Of a DNA stretch of 64,000 nucleotides, positions 32,650 to 41,074 are shown piece by piece. How positions within the stretch are numbered: the first letter of the stretch is position 1; each line of letters starts with the position of its first letter. The notes under the pieces were generated by a model. That model saw nothing but the letters and a program-made list of their open reading frames with translations. It was not told where the DNA came from and ran no database searches. The DNA comes from Bifidobacterium breve (GTDB lineage Bacteria; Actinomycetota; Actinomycetes; Nanopelagicales; Nanopelagicaceae), in NCBI GenBank assembly GCA_945889195.1, contig CAMDBB010000002.1:186001-250000 (forward strand). The letters run 5' to 3'. The position numbers were made by a program, and so were the translations under genes.

Positions 32650-33588
32650 TTAGAATCCAGCTTTCTTGAAATTCCTGTAAAGCTCCTTTAATTTTCGCTT
32701 GTATCTCCTATAAGAGAATTTACTGTAAGTGCCATATTTAGCGCGTAAGAATTTTGAAAGTTTTGAGGAATCAAGCTTGCTCTCCAAAATTTGCTCCGGG
32801 TATTGATTTGGCAGGATTTCGGCTGGGTCCGGCGAATGCTGGTCAGAATTGCCGGCATGGGTCCCGGATCCGTCTTCACCTCTATTGGAAACTAGCGATT
32901 GATACGGGTAAAGCGATAACCTGTTTTGTAGAAACATTGATGCATGCCATCTGATTGCCCAGGAGTCTACTTTTCCCTGGGCTTGCCGAGAAAGTAAATT
33001 TGTATATGGGTAGGCACCATTCAAATCAAAAATATTCGTTAGGTTAAATCGCCTCATTTTCATTAATAGAGTCGCTGAGTCTCGTTCCAGGCTTGCCCAA
33101 CGGTCACTCCATGTAGCCCAACCCCAACAATCTGCGCCTCTTAAGAAATAGGTTCCCTTAGAATTCGGGGCGAAAGGGTAAGAAAATCCCTGAATGCTTG
33201 CGATTGTCTTCTCAGACGAGAAACGATCAAGATTTTCGTTGCAATATTTTAAGAAAACAGGGCTCACAATCAAGTCGTCCTCAAGCACGATTACCCTGTC
33301 GTATTGTGCTAAAACGATATCAATGCCAGCGAGGATTGAGTTTGACAATCCTTGATTTTCAGTGGCTCTTATCAGTTTAAAGTTTAGGTCAATCAGCTCG
33401 GTTTCAATCAATTTCTGAACATTATCCACGATTTTAGATTCCTCCATGCTTCTTGGACCGTCTAAAAAGACAAATAAAGGGGAATCTGCAAACTCTTCGT
33501 TTCTCTTCAGGGAATCAAAGAGTTCACGAAGATGTCGTTCTCGATTAAATGCAAATATAACGATTGGCGCGAGCAATTTACTCCTCAT
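32650..33588 (-). CDS. GT2/GNT-I-like glycosyltransferase
   Basis: A 312-aa GT-A protein. It has PIVIFAFNRERHLRELFDSL, FVFLDGPRS, NQGLSNSILAGIDIVLAQYD and VIVLEDDLIVSPVFLKY, where EDD is the DxD-type metal site. GADCWGWATWSDRWASLE follows as in hemolytic/GNT-I-like glycosyltransferases of polysaccharide loci. The C-terminus is strongly basic (YRRYKRKLKELYRNFKK), perhaps for membrane binding. It is divergent from the GT8-like gene at 33633. Substrates are unknown. Confidence 0.78.
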   Translation of the reverse strand: MRSKLLAPIVIFAFNRERHLRELFDSLKRNEEFADSPLFVFLDGPRSMEESKIVDNVQKLIETELIDLNFKLIRATENQGLSNSILAGIDIVLAQYDRVIVLEDDLIVSPVFLKYCNENLDRFSSEKTIASIQGFSYPFAPNSKGTYFLRGADCWGWATWSDRWASLERDSATLLMKMRRFNLTNIFDLNGAYPYTNLLSRQAQGKVDSWAIRWHASMFLQNRLSLYPYQSLVSNRGEDGSGTHAGNSDQHSPDPAEILPNQYPEQILESKLDSSKLSKFLRAKYGTYSKFSYRRYKRKLKELYRNFKKAGF

Positions 33589-33620
33589 TTCTACCTACAC
33601 AGATTAGCCTCAAATAGATG

Positions 33621-33632
33621 TAAAATCTAACC
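33621..33632 (+). promoter_or_regulatory. Leaderless-type promoter: -10 TAAAAT, 6-nt spacer, ATG
   Basis: TAAAAT at 33621-33626 ends 6 nt before the ATG at 33633. No SD is present. Confidence 0.52.
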
Positions 33633-34652
33633 ATGGAAAATTCCTTGTCGGAGAAAGCAGCGAGGGTCAATACTTCGCGGGCTGTGCACCTATGCACATT
33701 ATTTGATAAGAACTTCCTGATTCAGGGATTAGCGCTCATTGAAAGCGTATCAGCTCAAACAACTTCGGATGTGTCCTGGACTGTCTTAGCACTTGACAGT
33801 GAATCCTACTTAAAGTTGTTTGAGCTTCGAATCCCAAATTTGAATGTCCTAGATTTTAACACCCTAGCCGATGCTGACCTCATTGCTTTAGTTGGAGTTC
33901 GTCCGTGGCGAGAATTGTGCTGGACCTCCGCGGCGTGCCTACTCGCGTATACATTGCGCAATGACAAAACGTCAGAGTTTGTTGGATATGTTGATGCGGA
34001 TTGCTACTTCTTCGGAGACATCTCGGAAATGCTCGACGAAATACCCATTTCCAAGTCCTTCGCTATTCATGAACATAATTTCTCTGCTGATCGAAAAGAT
34101 TGGGAGACAAAATCTGGAAGATTTAATGTAGGCGTAATTATTGGTAGGAAATCGGCGCAGTTTATTTACTGTATTAATCGGTGGAGGATAAATGTTTTAG
34201 ATCGATGCGATGTTGACCAAGCCTCAGGACGATGTGGTGACCAATCTTACCTAAATTCATGGCCTGGCGAATTTAGTGACTTGTATATTTTTGAACAGCC
34301 TGGGGTGGGTGTTGCGCCTTGGAATTTAAATAATTTCGAGATTAGTGAAAAAGATTCCAACATACTTGTTGACGGTTTACCAATCTATTTCTTCCATTTT
34401 CATGGATTGAAAGTAGGTTTTTTATCTAGCTGGCTATCCTTAATCATTCCTGCTTCAGGCTACAAACTCTCATACATCCCTTGGCAAGAGATATACTCCC
34501 CCTACATAGATAAACTGATGAAGTTGAAAGCCTCCGAGGGTTTAACTAAGTCAAGAAGAATTAACTCTTTTAATTGGTACTTCAAAAATGGAATCAAAAA
34601 CCGAATTTACATAGCCTCCAGATTGACTCATAGAAAGACTGGATTGAATTAA
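33633..34652 (+). CDS. GT-A glycosyltransferase, GT8-like
   Basis: A 339-aa protein. HLCTLFDKNFLIQGLALIESV is a GT8-like N-terminus. FVGYVDADCYFFGDISEML contains the DxD metal motif. GDQSYLNSWPGEF, VAPWNLNNF and a late FFHFHGLK match the acceptor and metal-binding histidine elements typical of this fold. No membrane helix is seen. It starts a plus-strand run with two methyltransferase-like genes, the first following without a gap. The reaction is unknown. Confidence 0.75.
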   Translation: MENSLSEKAARVNTSRAVHLCTLFDKNFLIQGLALIESVSAQTTSDVSWTVLALDSESYLKLFELRIPNLNVLDFNTLADADLIALVGVRPWRELCWTSAACLLAYTLRNDKTSEFVGYVDADCYFFGDISEMLDEIPISKSFAIHEHNFSADRKDWETKSGRFNVGVIIGRKSAQFIYCINRWRINVLDRCDVDQASGRCGDQSYLNSWPGEFSDLYIFEQPGVGVAPWNLNNFEISEKDSNILVDGLPIYFFHFHGLKVGFLSSWLSLIIPASGYKLSYIPWQEIYSPYIDKLMKLKASEGLTKSRRINSFNWYFKNGIKNRIYIASRLTHRKTGLN

Positions 34653-35495
34653 TTGAGAATCTTAAAAATAAGAGTACTGATGCGGCCTATAGAGCTCAGA
34701 TTTAGAGCCCTGCGCGTCTGGTCCTACCTAAAGAATGATATTTGGCTGGGCGTCAAATGGGTTTTTCAACGGACTGAACTTAGTAATTTTTACTACAAGC
34801 TCGAAGAAAACAATATTTCCGATTTGGTTGCGCTGATTTCAACTTTGACCACAATACAGCCCTCAAGGATTGAAGATTTTGTACAAGAAATTAACTCAGA
34901 TTCGCATGTGAGGGAAGTTTTGCTGGGATTTCAGGAATCGCATCCAGAATTGAGAGACTCTGAGTTTTCCCTTGGGCGAAGAATTGGATGGTATGTCTTC
35001 GCAAGAATTACAAAACCACAACTAATCGTAGAAACTGGAGTCCACCACGGTATGGGCGGCCTGACTCTTCTAGCTGCCTTACACAAGAACGGCCTTGAGG
35101 GTTCACCCGGAGAATATATCGGTACGGACATTGATACAAAAGCTGGAATTCTCCTCTCTGCCTCAAAATTTAAAAATTGGCAAATTTTGCTTGGCGACTC
35201 CTTAGCTAGCCTCCAAGAATTACATGATGGCTCGGTTGGTTTATTTATCAACGACAGTGATCATAGCGCGAACTACGAACGTGATGAATATTCTGCAATC
35301 AAAGATAAGCTGACAACCGAGGCGATAATACTGGGTGACAATTGCCATGCCACATCTTCACTTCGAGAGTTTTCACGGACACAGAATCGTAATTTTGTTT
35401 TTTTCCGTGAAATACCAAAAGATCATTTTTATCCCGGTGCAGGAATTGGAATTTCAATGCCGGCTATGAATCCCTCGGTTTCAAATGGCAGCTAA
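34653..35495 (+). CDS. Class I SAM-dependent methyltransferase-like protein
   Basis: A 280-aa protein. Residues about 1-95 form a helical N-terminal region. The Rossmann part begins at LIVETGVHHGMGGLTLLAAL (motif I, with ETGV-x-G typical of Methyltransf_24/cephalosporin-hydroxylase-like enzymes), then EYIGTDID (motif II) and VGLFINDSDHSANYERDEY (motif IV). TTG at 34653 directly follows the previous stop; ATG at 34680 is an alternative start. It overlaps the next methyltransferase gene by 11 nt. A role in O-methylation of glycan sugars is inferred from context. Confidence 0.7.
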   Translation: MRILKIRVLMRPIELRFRALRVWSYLKNDIWLGVKWVFQRTELSNFYYKLEENNISDLVALISTLTTIQPSRIEDFVQEINSDSHVREVLLGFQESHPELRDSEFSLGRRIGWYVFARITKPQLIVETGVHHGMGGLTLLAALHKNGLEGSPGEYIGTDIDTKAGILLSASKFKNWQILLGDSLASLQELHDGSVGLFINDSDHSANYERDEYSAIKDKLTTEAIILGDNCHATSSLREFSRTQNRNFVFFREIPKDHFYPGAGIGISMPAMNPSVSNGS

Positions 35496-36132
35496 ATTTC
35501 ACTCTTGGGTTTATTGGAGGTTGACCCCAGCTTGGTTGAGGCTTCAACGAGATAAAATCACTTTCTCAAGAAATCACTTAAAAGCTTCAGGCTGGTCGCT
35601 TTCTAGGAGTCTTGGGCAATCAGTTGACTCTGAATCTTCAGAGATTCCTTGGATAACTTATGCTGCTACAGATTTCCTTAGCTCTCTGACATTTACGGAG
35701 TATGAGGTGCTCGAATTCGGGGGAGGCAGTAGCTCACTCTGGTGGGCAAAACGTTGCAGGAAGCTTACAGTAATTGAACATAACGAAGAATGGTTTCAGA
35801 TTCTTCTGGAGAAATTGGGAGACTGCACAAATGTGAGCGTTTACAAAGCCAGTTCTGAGAGTGGATACGTAGAATTCGTAGACATTCGCAATCCAGATGT
35901 AATCGTAATTGACGGTGAGTTCCGGGATCGTATTATGGATCAGATTGAAAAGAAATTTGTTGGGCAGCTTCTTCCCCTACCGAAAGTGATAATCATTGAC
36001 AACTCTGATAGAATGCCTGTGAGGGTTACAGATTTTTGTAGAAATTTGAATTACTTAAAGATTGATTTTCCAGGTATGAGCCCTATAAATACATATAGCT
36101 CAACCACTACCATCGCAATAAGGTGGCATTAG
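35485..36132 (+). CDS. Putative SAM-dependent methyltransferase (small, divergent)
   Basis: A 215-aa protein. YEVLEFGGGSSSLWWAKRCRK is a methyltransferase motif I with GGGSSS, followed by LTVIEHNEEW (motif II, acidic residue contacting the ribose) and VIVIDGEFRDRIMDQI (motif IV). The residues just before motif I (PWITYAATDFLSSLTF) resemble FkbM-like and polysaccharide-locus methyltransferases. It overlaps the upstream gene by 11 nt. Convergent with the methyltransferase at 36138, with a gap of 5 bp. Confidence 0.65.
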   Translation: MAAKFHSWVYWRLTPAWLRLQRDKITFSRNHLKASGWSLSRSLGQSVDSESSEIPWITYAATDFLSSLTFTEYEVLEFGGGSSSLWWAKRCRKLTVIEHNEEWFQILLEKLGDCTNVSVYKASSESGYVEFVDIRNPDVIVIDGEFRDRIMDQIEKKFVGQLLPLPKVIIIDNSDRMPVRVTDFCRNLNYLKIDFPGMSPINTYSSTTTIAIRWH

Positions 36133-36137
36133 GTTTC

Positions 36138-36911
36138 CTATCGGTTTCCCCCAGCTCCTGCCTCATTCAAAGTACAATAGAAAGTGAAACAGGGAAACCT
36201 GCCTACGTTGTCAAAATTTGTTTCACCTTCATTGATAGTCATGCGAATGCTGTATCTTGACTCAATTAGCTTAATTATTTCCGCTTTGGGGATTATCTTT
36301 ATTGGATAAGAAAGTACGGTGTCCTCAAAATTTTTCGGGAGTTTACCAGGTCCATTGCTGCTCAATTTTGAGACCTGAACTCCAACTATATATTCGGGTC
36401 GCTCAGTCATTGGCGTTCTCGTAATGATTAGAACTTTTGAACCTTGTGAAATAAGGAAGTTTAGGGTTCCTACTGGATCTTCGGTGTACTGTAAAGAACT
36501 ACTGCAAAGAATAACATCGTAGGGGATTACGCTTTTGTTTACTACGCTGTAATTATCAACAAAAGAGAGTATCGGATTTTTCGTTTCCTTAGAAGCAACC
36601 TTTACCATTTCTTCAGTCTCAAGAATTGTCCATGACTCGATGAATTCTGGAAATAAGTTTTCTACAACATTGAAGTGGTTCCCTCCTCCTCCTCCAAAAT
36701 CTAAAACTTTTACGCTCTTCCCTGTTCTGCCAAGAGCAATGAGAGCTAAAGCTTGGAACTCTGAATAAGTGATGGTTTTATCGGTTTGAATTTGCCTTAG
36801 TCTTGCATCATTTTTCCCGAAAACTACCTCAGCCAGTATCCTCGAGTTGTAAGTAGAGACTTGGGTTGCATGAGGGATACCCGCAAGTAATTTCTTGATT
36901 TTGCCTAACAT
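36138..36911 (-). CDS. Putative methyltransferase, TIGR04325-like
   Basis: A 257-aa protein. KSVKVLDFGGGGGNHFNVVE is motif I, and VILCSSSLQYTEDPVGTLNFL is the segment used to define the TIGR04325 group of putative methyltransferases common in surface-polysaccharide loci. Late LIITRTPMTERPEYIVGVQ also fits. The start at ATG 36911 is supported by GGGAG 8 nt upstream. It is the last glycan-island gene before housekeeping genes resume. Confidence 0.72.
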   Translation of the reverse strand: MLGKIKKLLAGIPHATQVSTYNSRILAEVVFGKNDARLRQIQTDKTITYSEFQALALIALGRTGKSVKVLDFGGGGGNHFNVVENLFPEFIESWTILETEEMVKVASKETKNPILSFVDNYSVVNKSVIPYDVILCSSSLQYTEDPVGTLNFLISQGSKVLIITRTPMTERPEYIVGVQVSKLSSNGPGKLPKNFEDTVLSYPIKIIPKAEIIKLIESRYSIRMTINEGETNFDNVGRFPCFTFYCTLNEAGAGGNR

Positions 36912-37030
36912 TCAGCTGCTCCCATTCTCCAACGGAACACAATAATCACTTCAGACATTAGATTACTGTCCATTTTCCCACAGCAGCACTTTTCTTTCGG
37001 AGTCTGCGTTGATGGATTCTTGTGAAGTGG

Positions 37031-37675
37031 TTAATCTAAAATCACCACCCCGTTTGGGGTAATCATGTGAACCGCAAGAATCCCGGTTTCGATGTAGTTT
37101 AACTCTGGGTCTACCCATTGAATCTGTACCTGGCCAAGCGAGGCAAGAATATCTTCCTTAAACCAAGATCCTGCAAGTTGCTCTTTATCAGCGATAACAA
37201 TTTTCTCTATTTCGGCAATTGGAGTTCCATCTTGTGATGGATGGTCCGCAGAAAGCCACTCAATAAAAAATGGGAATTCGCGAGTATCCGCAATTTCCTT
37301 AACTCCGATTTGCTTCCACTTTAGATCAGAACCATTCGGGCGAGTACGATGGCCTTCGGTTGCTTCACGACCAAATTTTGCAGCTATCGGTGCGATGTCC
37401 TCCGTGCTGAACACCCATGTAAACCAGCCGCCACCTTCGTTGGCTTTCTTTGATACAGCTTTCCCCCAAGGAGTTTGCTCTGTTGCCGGGTGATCTAGTG
37501 GGCAGACAACTTCGATGTACTGACCATTTTTGAGTGCAGCGGTGAAATTGCGAGTGCCGAAACGTGGGTGAATGCCCCCATCAACGAATGTGCTTCCAAG
37601 ACGTGAACCCAAGCGTTGAACTGTGTCAGCAAGTTGGTCATGGGACGTCACATAAGAAACATGGTCTAGGCGCAT
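37031..37675 (-). CDS. Glyoxalase-like (VOC superfamily) domain protein
   Basis: A 214-aa protein. It begins LDHVSYVTSHDQLADTVQRLG, a VOC-fold opening with a potential metal histidine, then GIHPRFGTRNFTAALKNGQYIEVV, where a second histidine and a glutamate sit as in the Glyoxalase_3 (PF13468-like) family. WFTWVFSTEDI opens the second half. The substrate is unknown. Its base composition matches the housekeeping block rather than the glycan island. A CAGAAT lies 6 nt upstream of the ATG. Confidence 0.72.
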   Translation of the reverse strand: MRLDHVSYVTSHDQLADTVQRLGSRLGSTFVDGGIHPRFGTRNFTAALKNGQYIEVVCPLDHPATEQTPWGKAVSKKANEGGGWFTWVFSTEDIAPIAAKFGREATEGHRTRPNGSDLKWKQIGVKEIADTREFPFFIEWLSADHPSQDGTPIAEIEKIVIADKEQLAGSWFKEDILASLGQVQIQWVDPELNYIETGILAVHMITPNGVVILD

Positions 37676-37710
37676 GATGGAATTCTGCCGTATGGCGGGG
37701 GGTGCTCATG

Positions 37711-37729
37711 ACCACTCTCAAGGAGTGGT
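37711..37729 (-). terminator. Small stem-loop after holB (weak terminator candidate)
   Basis: 7-bp arms ACCACTC/GAGTGGT around a 5-nt loop lie 8 bp beyond the holB stop codon. There is no U-run on the minus strand, so termination is uncertain. Confidence 0.3.
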
Positions 37730-37736
37730 TTAGAGG

Positions 37737-38894
37737 TTATTTACGCGCTAACTGGCACATCAGCGCTTCGCATGTGACGAGCGGAGCTGAATTCCGAGAG
37801 AGGTTTTCGCGCGCTTCCATGATGGCGTTGATTTTGGTGATGGATGAGTGTGAAGGTGAGTTGGCCGCATAGCTTTCGATTTGTTCACACATATCGTAGT
37901 TGATCACTGAATCTGTATTGCCTGATTGAACCATCATGACATCGCGGTAGAAAGTTGCAATATCAAGGAGTGCTCCGTCAATTGAGTCGCGGACCATTCG
38001 GGTGGAGCGAGACTTCTGTTCCTTCTCAAGTTCTTTGACCGCTTTGGCACCGCCTATTGCCATACCTCGGCCGGTTGCGCCTTTTCCGTAAGCTTCTTGA
38101 AGTTTCTCAACTTCCTTTTCATCTCGTTCATCTGATGAGGCATTTGCTTCTGTTGTTGCTAAATCCACGAGAATTTGTGCTGCCTGAAAAGCTGCTGCAA
38201 GAGATCCGAGTTGTAACGGCAACTGCATGATGGCTTTACGGTTGCTGCGAACTGATTCGTTAGTTGCTAAGTATTTTGCTCGTCCAATATGCCCTTGGCT
38301 TACGCGAGCTGCGAAATCTGCCATCCCTGGTGCGATGTGGTCGCGGTTGATAAGTACGTTGGTGACTGCTTCAAGAGATGGTGTGCGCAGTTGTAGGTGG
38401 CGACAACGTGAACGAATCGTTGGTAATACATCGTGAAGCGTCGGTGCGCAGAGTAGCCAGACGGTAAGTGTGCCAGGTTCTTCGATTGCTTTCAGTAGTG
38501 CATTGGCGGCAGACTCTGTAAGTCGATCGGCATCTTCCATCATAACTACGCGCCAACCTCCCATAGATGGTGCCCATGCAACGCGGGTAAGGAGTTCGCG
38601 GACTTCTTCGACTTTGATTGAAAGACCTTCGGTGCGAATGATTTCAACGTCAGGGTGACCGTGGGTTTTGGCAGAGTTACAGTCGTTGCAGGTGCCGCAG
38701 CCATTGTTAGGGCAGATAAGTGCTTGTGCGAAGGCGACTGCAGCTGATGAGCGACCTGAACCTGGTGGGCCTGTAAATACCCAAGCATGCGTCATTTCCT
38801 GTGATTCCTCGCCTGTGCGAGAAGCAGCAACAGCTCCTTGAAGGATTTCGATGATGTGTTCTTGGCCGACGAGGTCATCAAAGACTGAAGACAT
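37737..38894 (-). CDS. holB: DNA polymerase III subunit delta' (clamp-loader)
   Basis: Part of the clamp loader that places DnaN on primed DNA. The 385-aa AAA+ protein has VFDDLVGQEHIIEIL, P-loop GPPGSGRSS, four zinc-binding cysteines (CPNNGCGTCNDC), ALLKAIEEPG and PTIRSRCRHLQLR (SRC motif with arginine finger). The P-loop lysine is arginine, as expected of a delta' subunit that need not hydrolyse ATP. Its ATG directly abuts the stop of the MFS-tmk gene, continuing the actinobacterial tmk-holB pairing. Confidence 0.93.
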   Translation of the reverse strand: MSSVFDDLVGQEHIIEILQGAVAASRTGEESQEMTHAWVFTGPPGSGRSSAAVAFAQALICPNNGCGTCNDCNSAKTHGHPDVEIIRTEGLSIKVEEVRELLTRVAWAPSMGGWRVVMMEDADRLTESAANALLKAIEEPGTLTVWLLCAPTLHDVLPTIRSRCRHLQLRTPSLEAVTNVLINRDHIAPGMADFAARVSQGHIGRAKYLATNESVRSNRKAIMQLPLQLGSLAAAFQAAQILVDLATTEANASSDERDEKEVEKLQEAYGKGATGRGMAIGGAKAVKELEKEQKSRSTRMVRDSIDGALLDIATFYRDVMMVQSGNTDSVINYDMCEQIESYAANSPSHSSITKINAIMEARENLSRNSAPLVTCEALMCQLARK

Positions 38895-41033
38895 TTACTT
38901 CTTTTTCTTCTTTGTAGTTGCTGACTTACTTGCCTTGGCTGCACGGGTAACTGTTGTTGTTACTGCATGTGTGGCTGTGCGAATTGGCTTAAGGAATTTG
39001 TTTTGTTGTGGCCCTTGCGCATTGCGCTTGAGTGCAGGAAGTTCAGCAACGCGGGCGATGATTTGTGTGTGAATTTCTTCAACGCTTTGTGTGCCATCGA
39101 CAACGAAGTGGCGTTCTGGATCCATCATTGCGATTTGTAAGAACTCTTGACGGACGCGCTCATGGAATTCTGTTGGTTCTGCTTCAAGTCGATCACGTGA
39201 TTGAAGACGACTTAAGCCCACCTCCGCTGGGACATCAATAAGAATTGTGAGAGTTGGATACAAACTCTCTGTCGCCCAACGACTAATGCGAGCTACTTCT
39301 GATGGATTAAGAACTCGGCCTGCGCCTTGGTAGGCAGCAGATGAATCAAAGTAACGGTCACTAATGACAACATCTCCACGGTCAAGGCCCGGACGGATTA
39401 CAGAGAAGACGTGATGCGCGCGGTCTGCTGCATAGAGGAGTGCTTCGGCACGTGGGCTAATGATGCCCGTTTCATGTCCGAGAAGAATCTTGCGTAGATC
39501 TTTTCCAAGATCTGTGCCTCCTGGTTCGCGAGAGAGAACAACGGTTTCGCCCTCTTGCTCTAGCCACTTCTGCAATAACTTTGATTGTGTTGATTTCCCT
39601 GTGCCTTCACCGCCTTCAAATGCAATAAAGATTCCCTTTGCTTGCGCTCCAGTAATTGCACCGAGTTCACCTTGAAGAGCTGCAAGGATGTCAGACCAGA
39701 GAGAGACTGTTGGGCGATCTTTCATCTGGTGATAAGAAACAGAACCAATGAGAACTGCAATGAGTCCTGCGATAAGGATTGTGATCTGTGCGCCGTTGTA
39801 GTTAAGGACGATTGTCTGGAATTCATAGCGGTGCACACCGATTGTGGCAGCGATGATGGGAGCAATTGCAAGAACTGCCACCAAGGTAATGCGGATCAGT
39901 GATTGCACGAAGGCGAAGGTGCGCCCGCGCACATCATCATGGACCTCCATGCCAAGCATGGTGAAGCCGGTAACCCAAGCGATTCCACTAAAAGCACCAA
40001 GGATTGCCACGATTATCACTGAGAGAACGAGGTTTGAGATAAGAGCTAAGAGGACGAGGAATACACCTGAGGTTGTAAGGGATGCTCCAAAGAGCCTACG
40101 TCGTGAGAACTGTGCAAATACTTTAGGGCCGAATGCAATACCGATTGCAAGTCCTGTAAAGACAGAACCAAAGAGAACACCGTATGCAGCATCACCACCG
40201 CCGAGATCGCCCACGAATGTGCGGGCTAGGCCGATAACTGCTCCTGCTGCTGAGAATGCACCGACCATACCGATAATCAGGCCACGGATGATTTTGGATT
40301 CAGAGACTGATTTCCACCCCTGAATTAAAGATTGTCCAACGTTCTCGTCTTTATTTGATTTTGATGCTGAACCCTTTGGAATCTCTTTCAGTCCCCGGAT
40401 AGTCCATGCAGCAAAGAGGAATGAGAGTGCGTTGATATAGAGCGCAATATCTACAGAGTTACTTGGCAAGAGTGGACTAATTGCTGCAATTGCACCAGAG
40501 AGAAGTGTGAGCAGTGAGAACAAGATTGCAGCAATAGGTGCTGTGCCATAGGCAGCCAAGAGTGAGACTTGATTTGCGTTCTCAAGCTTCTCACGTGGAA
40601 CAAGATTGGGAACTGATGCTTCTTTGGCCGGTGACCAGAAGAGAGTCAGGCACTCAACGAGAATCATCGCGGTATAGAGCCAAAAGTATGTGTGAACAAT
40701 TGGGATAGAGATATAGAGCCCAGCTCTCATCACATCTACCGAAACCATCAGCCTGCGGCGATCAAAGCGATCTGCAATTACTCCAGCTATAGGACCAAGA
40801 AAGACAGCAGGTAATAGGCGAGCAATAAAGACACCAGCGATTGCAAAGTTTGCTGTGGCATAAGAACCACCGGAGAGTTGTTGTGCAAGGGCTGTAGTTG
40901 CAAGAAGGCCGAGCCAATCACCAAGGGATGAAAAGAGCATCGAGTTCCAGAGCTTGCGAAAGGCTGGGATTGCAAGGACTCCACGTCGAGCATCCTGCGC
41001 TGGAGCAGCAGGGGTTGGAAGGCTTGCAGGCAT
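38895..41033 (-). CDS. tmk: MFS transporter/dTMP kinase fusion protein
   Basis: A 712-aa two-part protein. Residues about 20-455 are a 12-helix MFS-type domain with LGDWLGLLATTALAQQL and the loop ADRFDRRRLMVSVDVMRAG between helices 2 and 3. Residues about 468-675 are thymidylate kinase: AFEGGEGTGKSTQ (P-loop), VVLSREPGGT, DRYFDSSAAYQGAGR and a RDRLEAEP lid. A Lys-rich tail (TTKKKKK) ends it. dTMP kinase makes dTDP for DNA synthesis and here also for dTDP-sugars. The two halves are in one continuous frame with no stop. It lies directly upstream of holB and has a leaderless TAGACT promoter. Confidence 0.92.
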   Translation of the reverse strand: MPASLPTPAAPAQDARRGVLAIPAFRKLWNSMLFSSLGDWLGLLATTALAQQLSGGSYATANFAIAGVFIARLLPAVFLGPIAGVIADRFDRRRLMVSVDVMRAGLYISIPIVHTYFWLYTAMILVECLTLFWSPAKEASVPNLVPREKLENANQVSLLAAYGTAPIAAILFSLLTLLSGAIAAISPLLPSNSVDIALYINALSFLFAAWTIRGLKEIPKGSASKSNKDENVGQSLIQGWKSVSESKIIRGLIIGMVGAFSAAGAVIGLARTFVGDLGGGDAAYGVLFGSVFTGLAIGIAFGPKVFAQFSRRRLFGASLTTSGVFLVLLALISNLVLSVIIVAILGAFSGIAWVTGFTMLGMEVHDDVRGRTFAFVQSLIRITLVAVLAIAPIIAATIGVHRYEFQTIVLNYNGAQITILIAGLIAVLIGSVSYHQMKDRPTVSLWSDILAALQGELGAITGAQAKGIFIAFEGGEGTGKSTQSKLLQKWLEQEGETVVLSREPGGTDLGKDLRKILLGHETGIISPRAEALLYAADRAHHVFSVIRPGLDRGDVVISDRYFDSSAAYQGAGRVLNPSEVARISRWATESLYPTLTILIDVPAEVGLSRLQSRDRLEAEPTEFHERVRQEFLQIAMMDPERHFVVDGTQSVEEIHTQIIARVAELPALKRNAQGPQQNKFLKPIRTATHAVTTTVTRAAKASKSATTKKKKK

Positions 41034-41045
41034 GAGGTGAGTCTA
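41034..41045 (-). promoter_or_regulatory. Leaderless-type promoter: -10 TAGACT, 6-nt spacer, ATG
   Basis: On the minus strand TAGACT (41045-41040) is followed by CACCTC and the ATG at 41033. It matches the galE promoter in hexamer and spacing. Confidence 0.5.
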
Positions 41046-41074
41046 TCGGCAGGCGCTGATAGGCCTAGAAAGGG

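Noticed and set aside
36912-37030. 118-bp gap at the end of the glycan island as a tRNA or attachment site
   Set aside because: No cloverleaf, CCA end or direct repeat could be seen; no integrase gene is present in the window.
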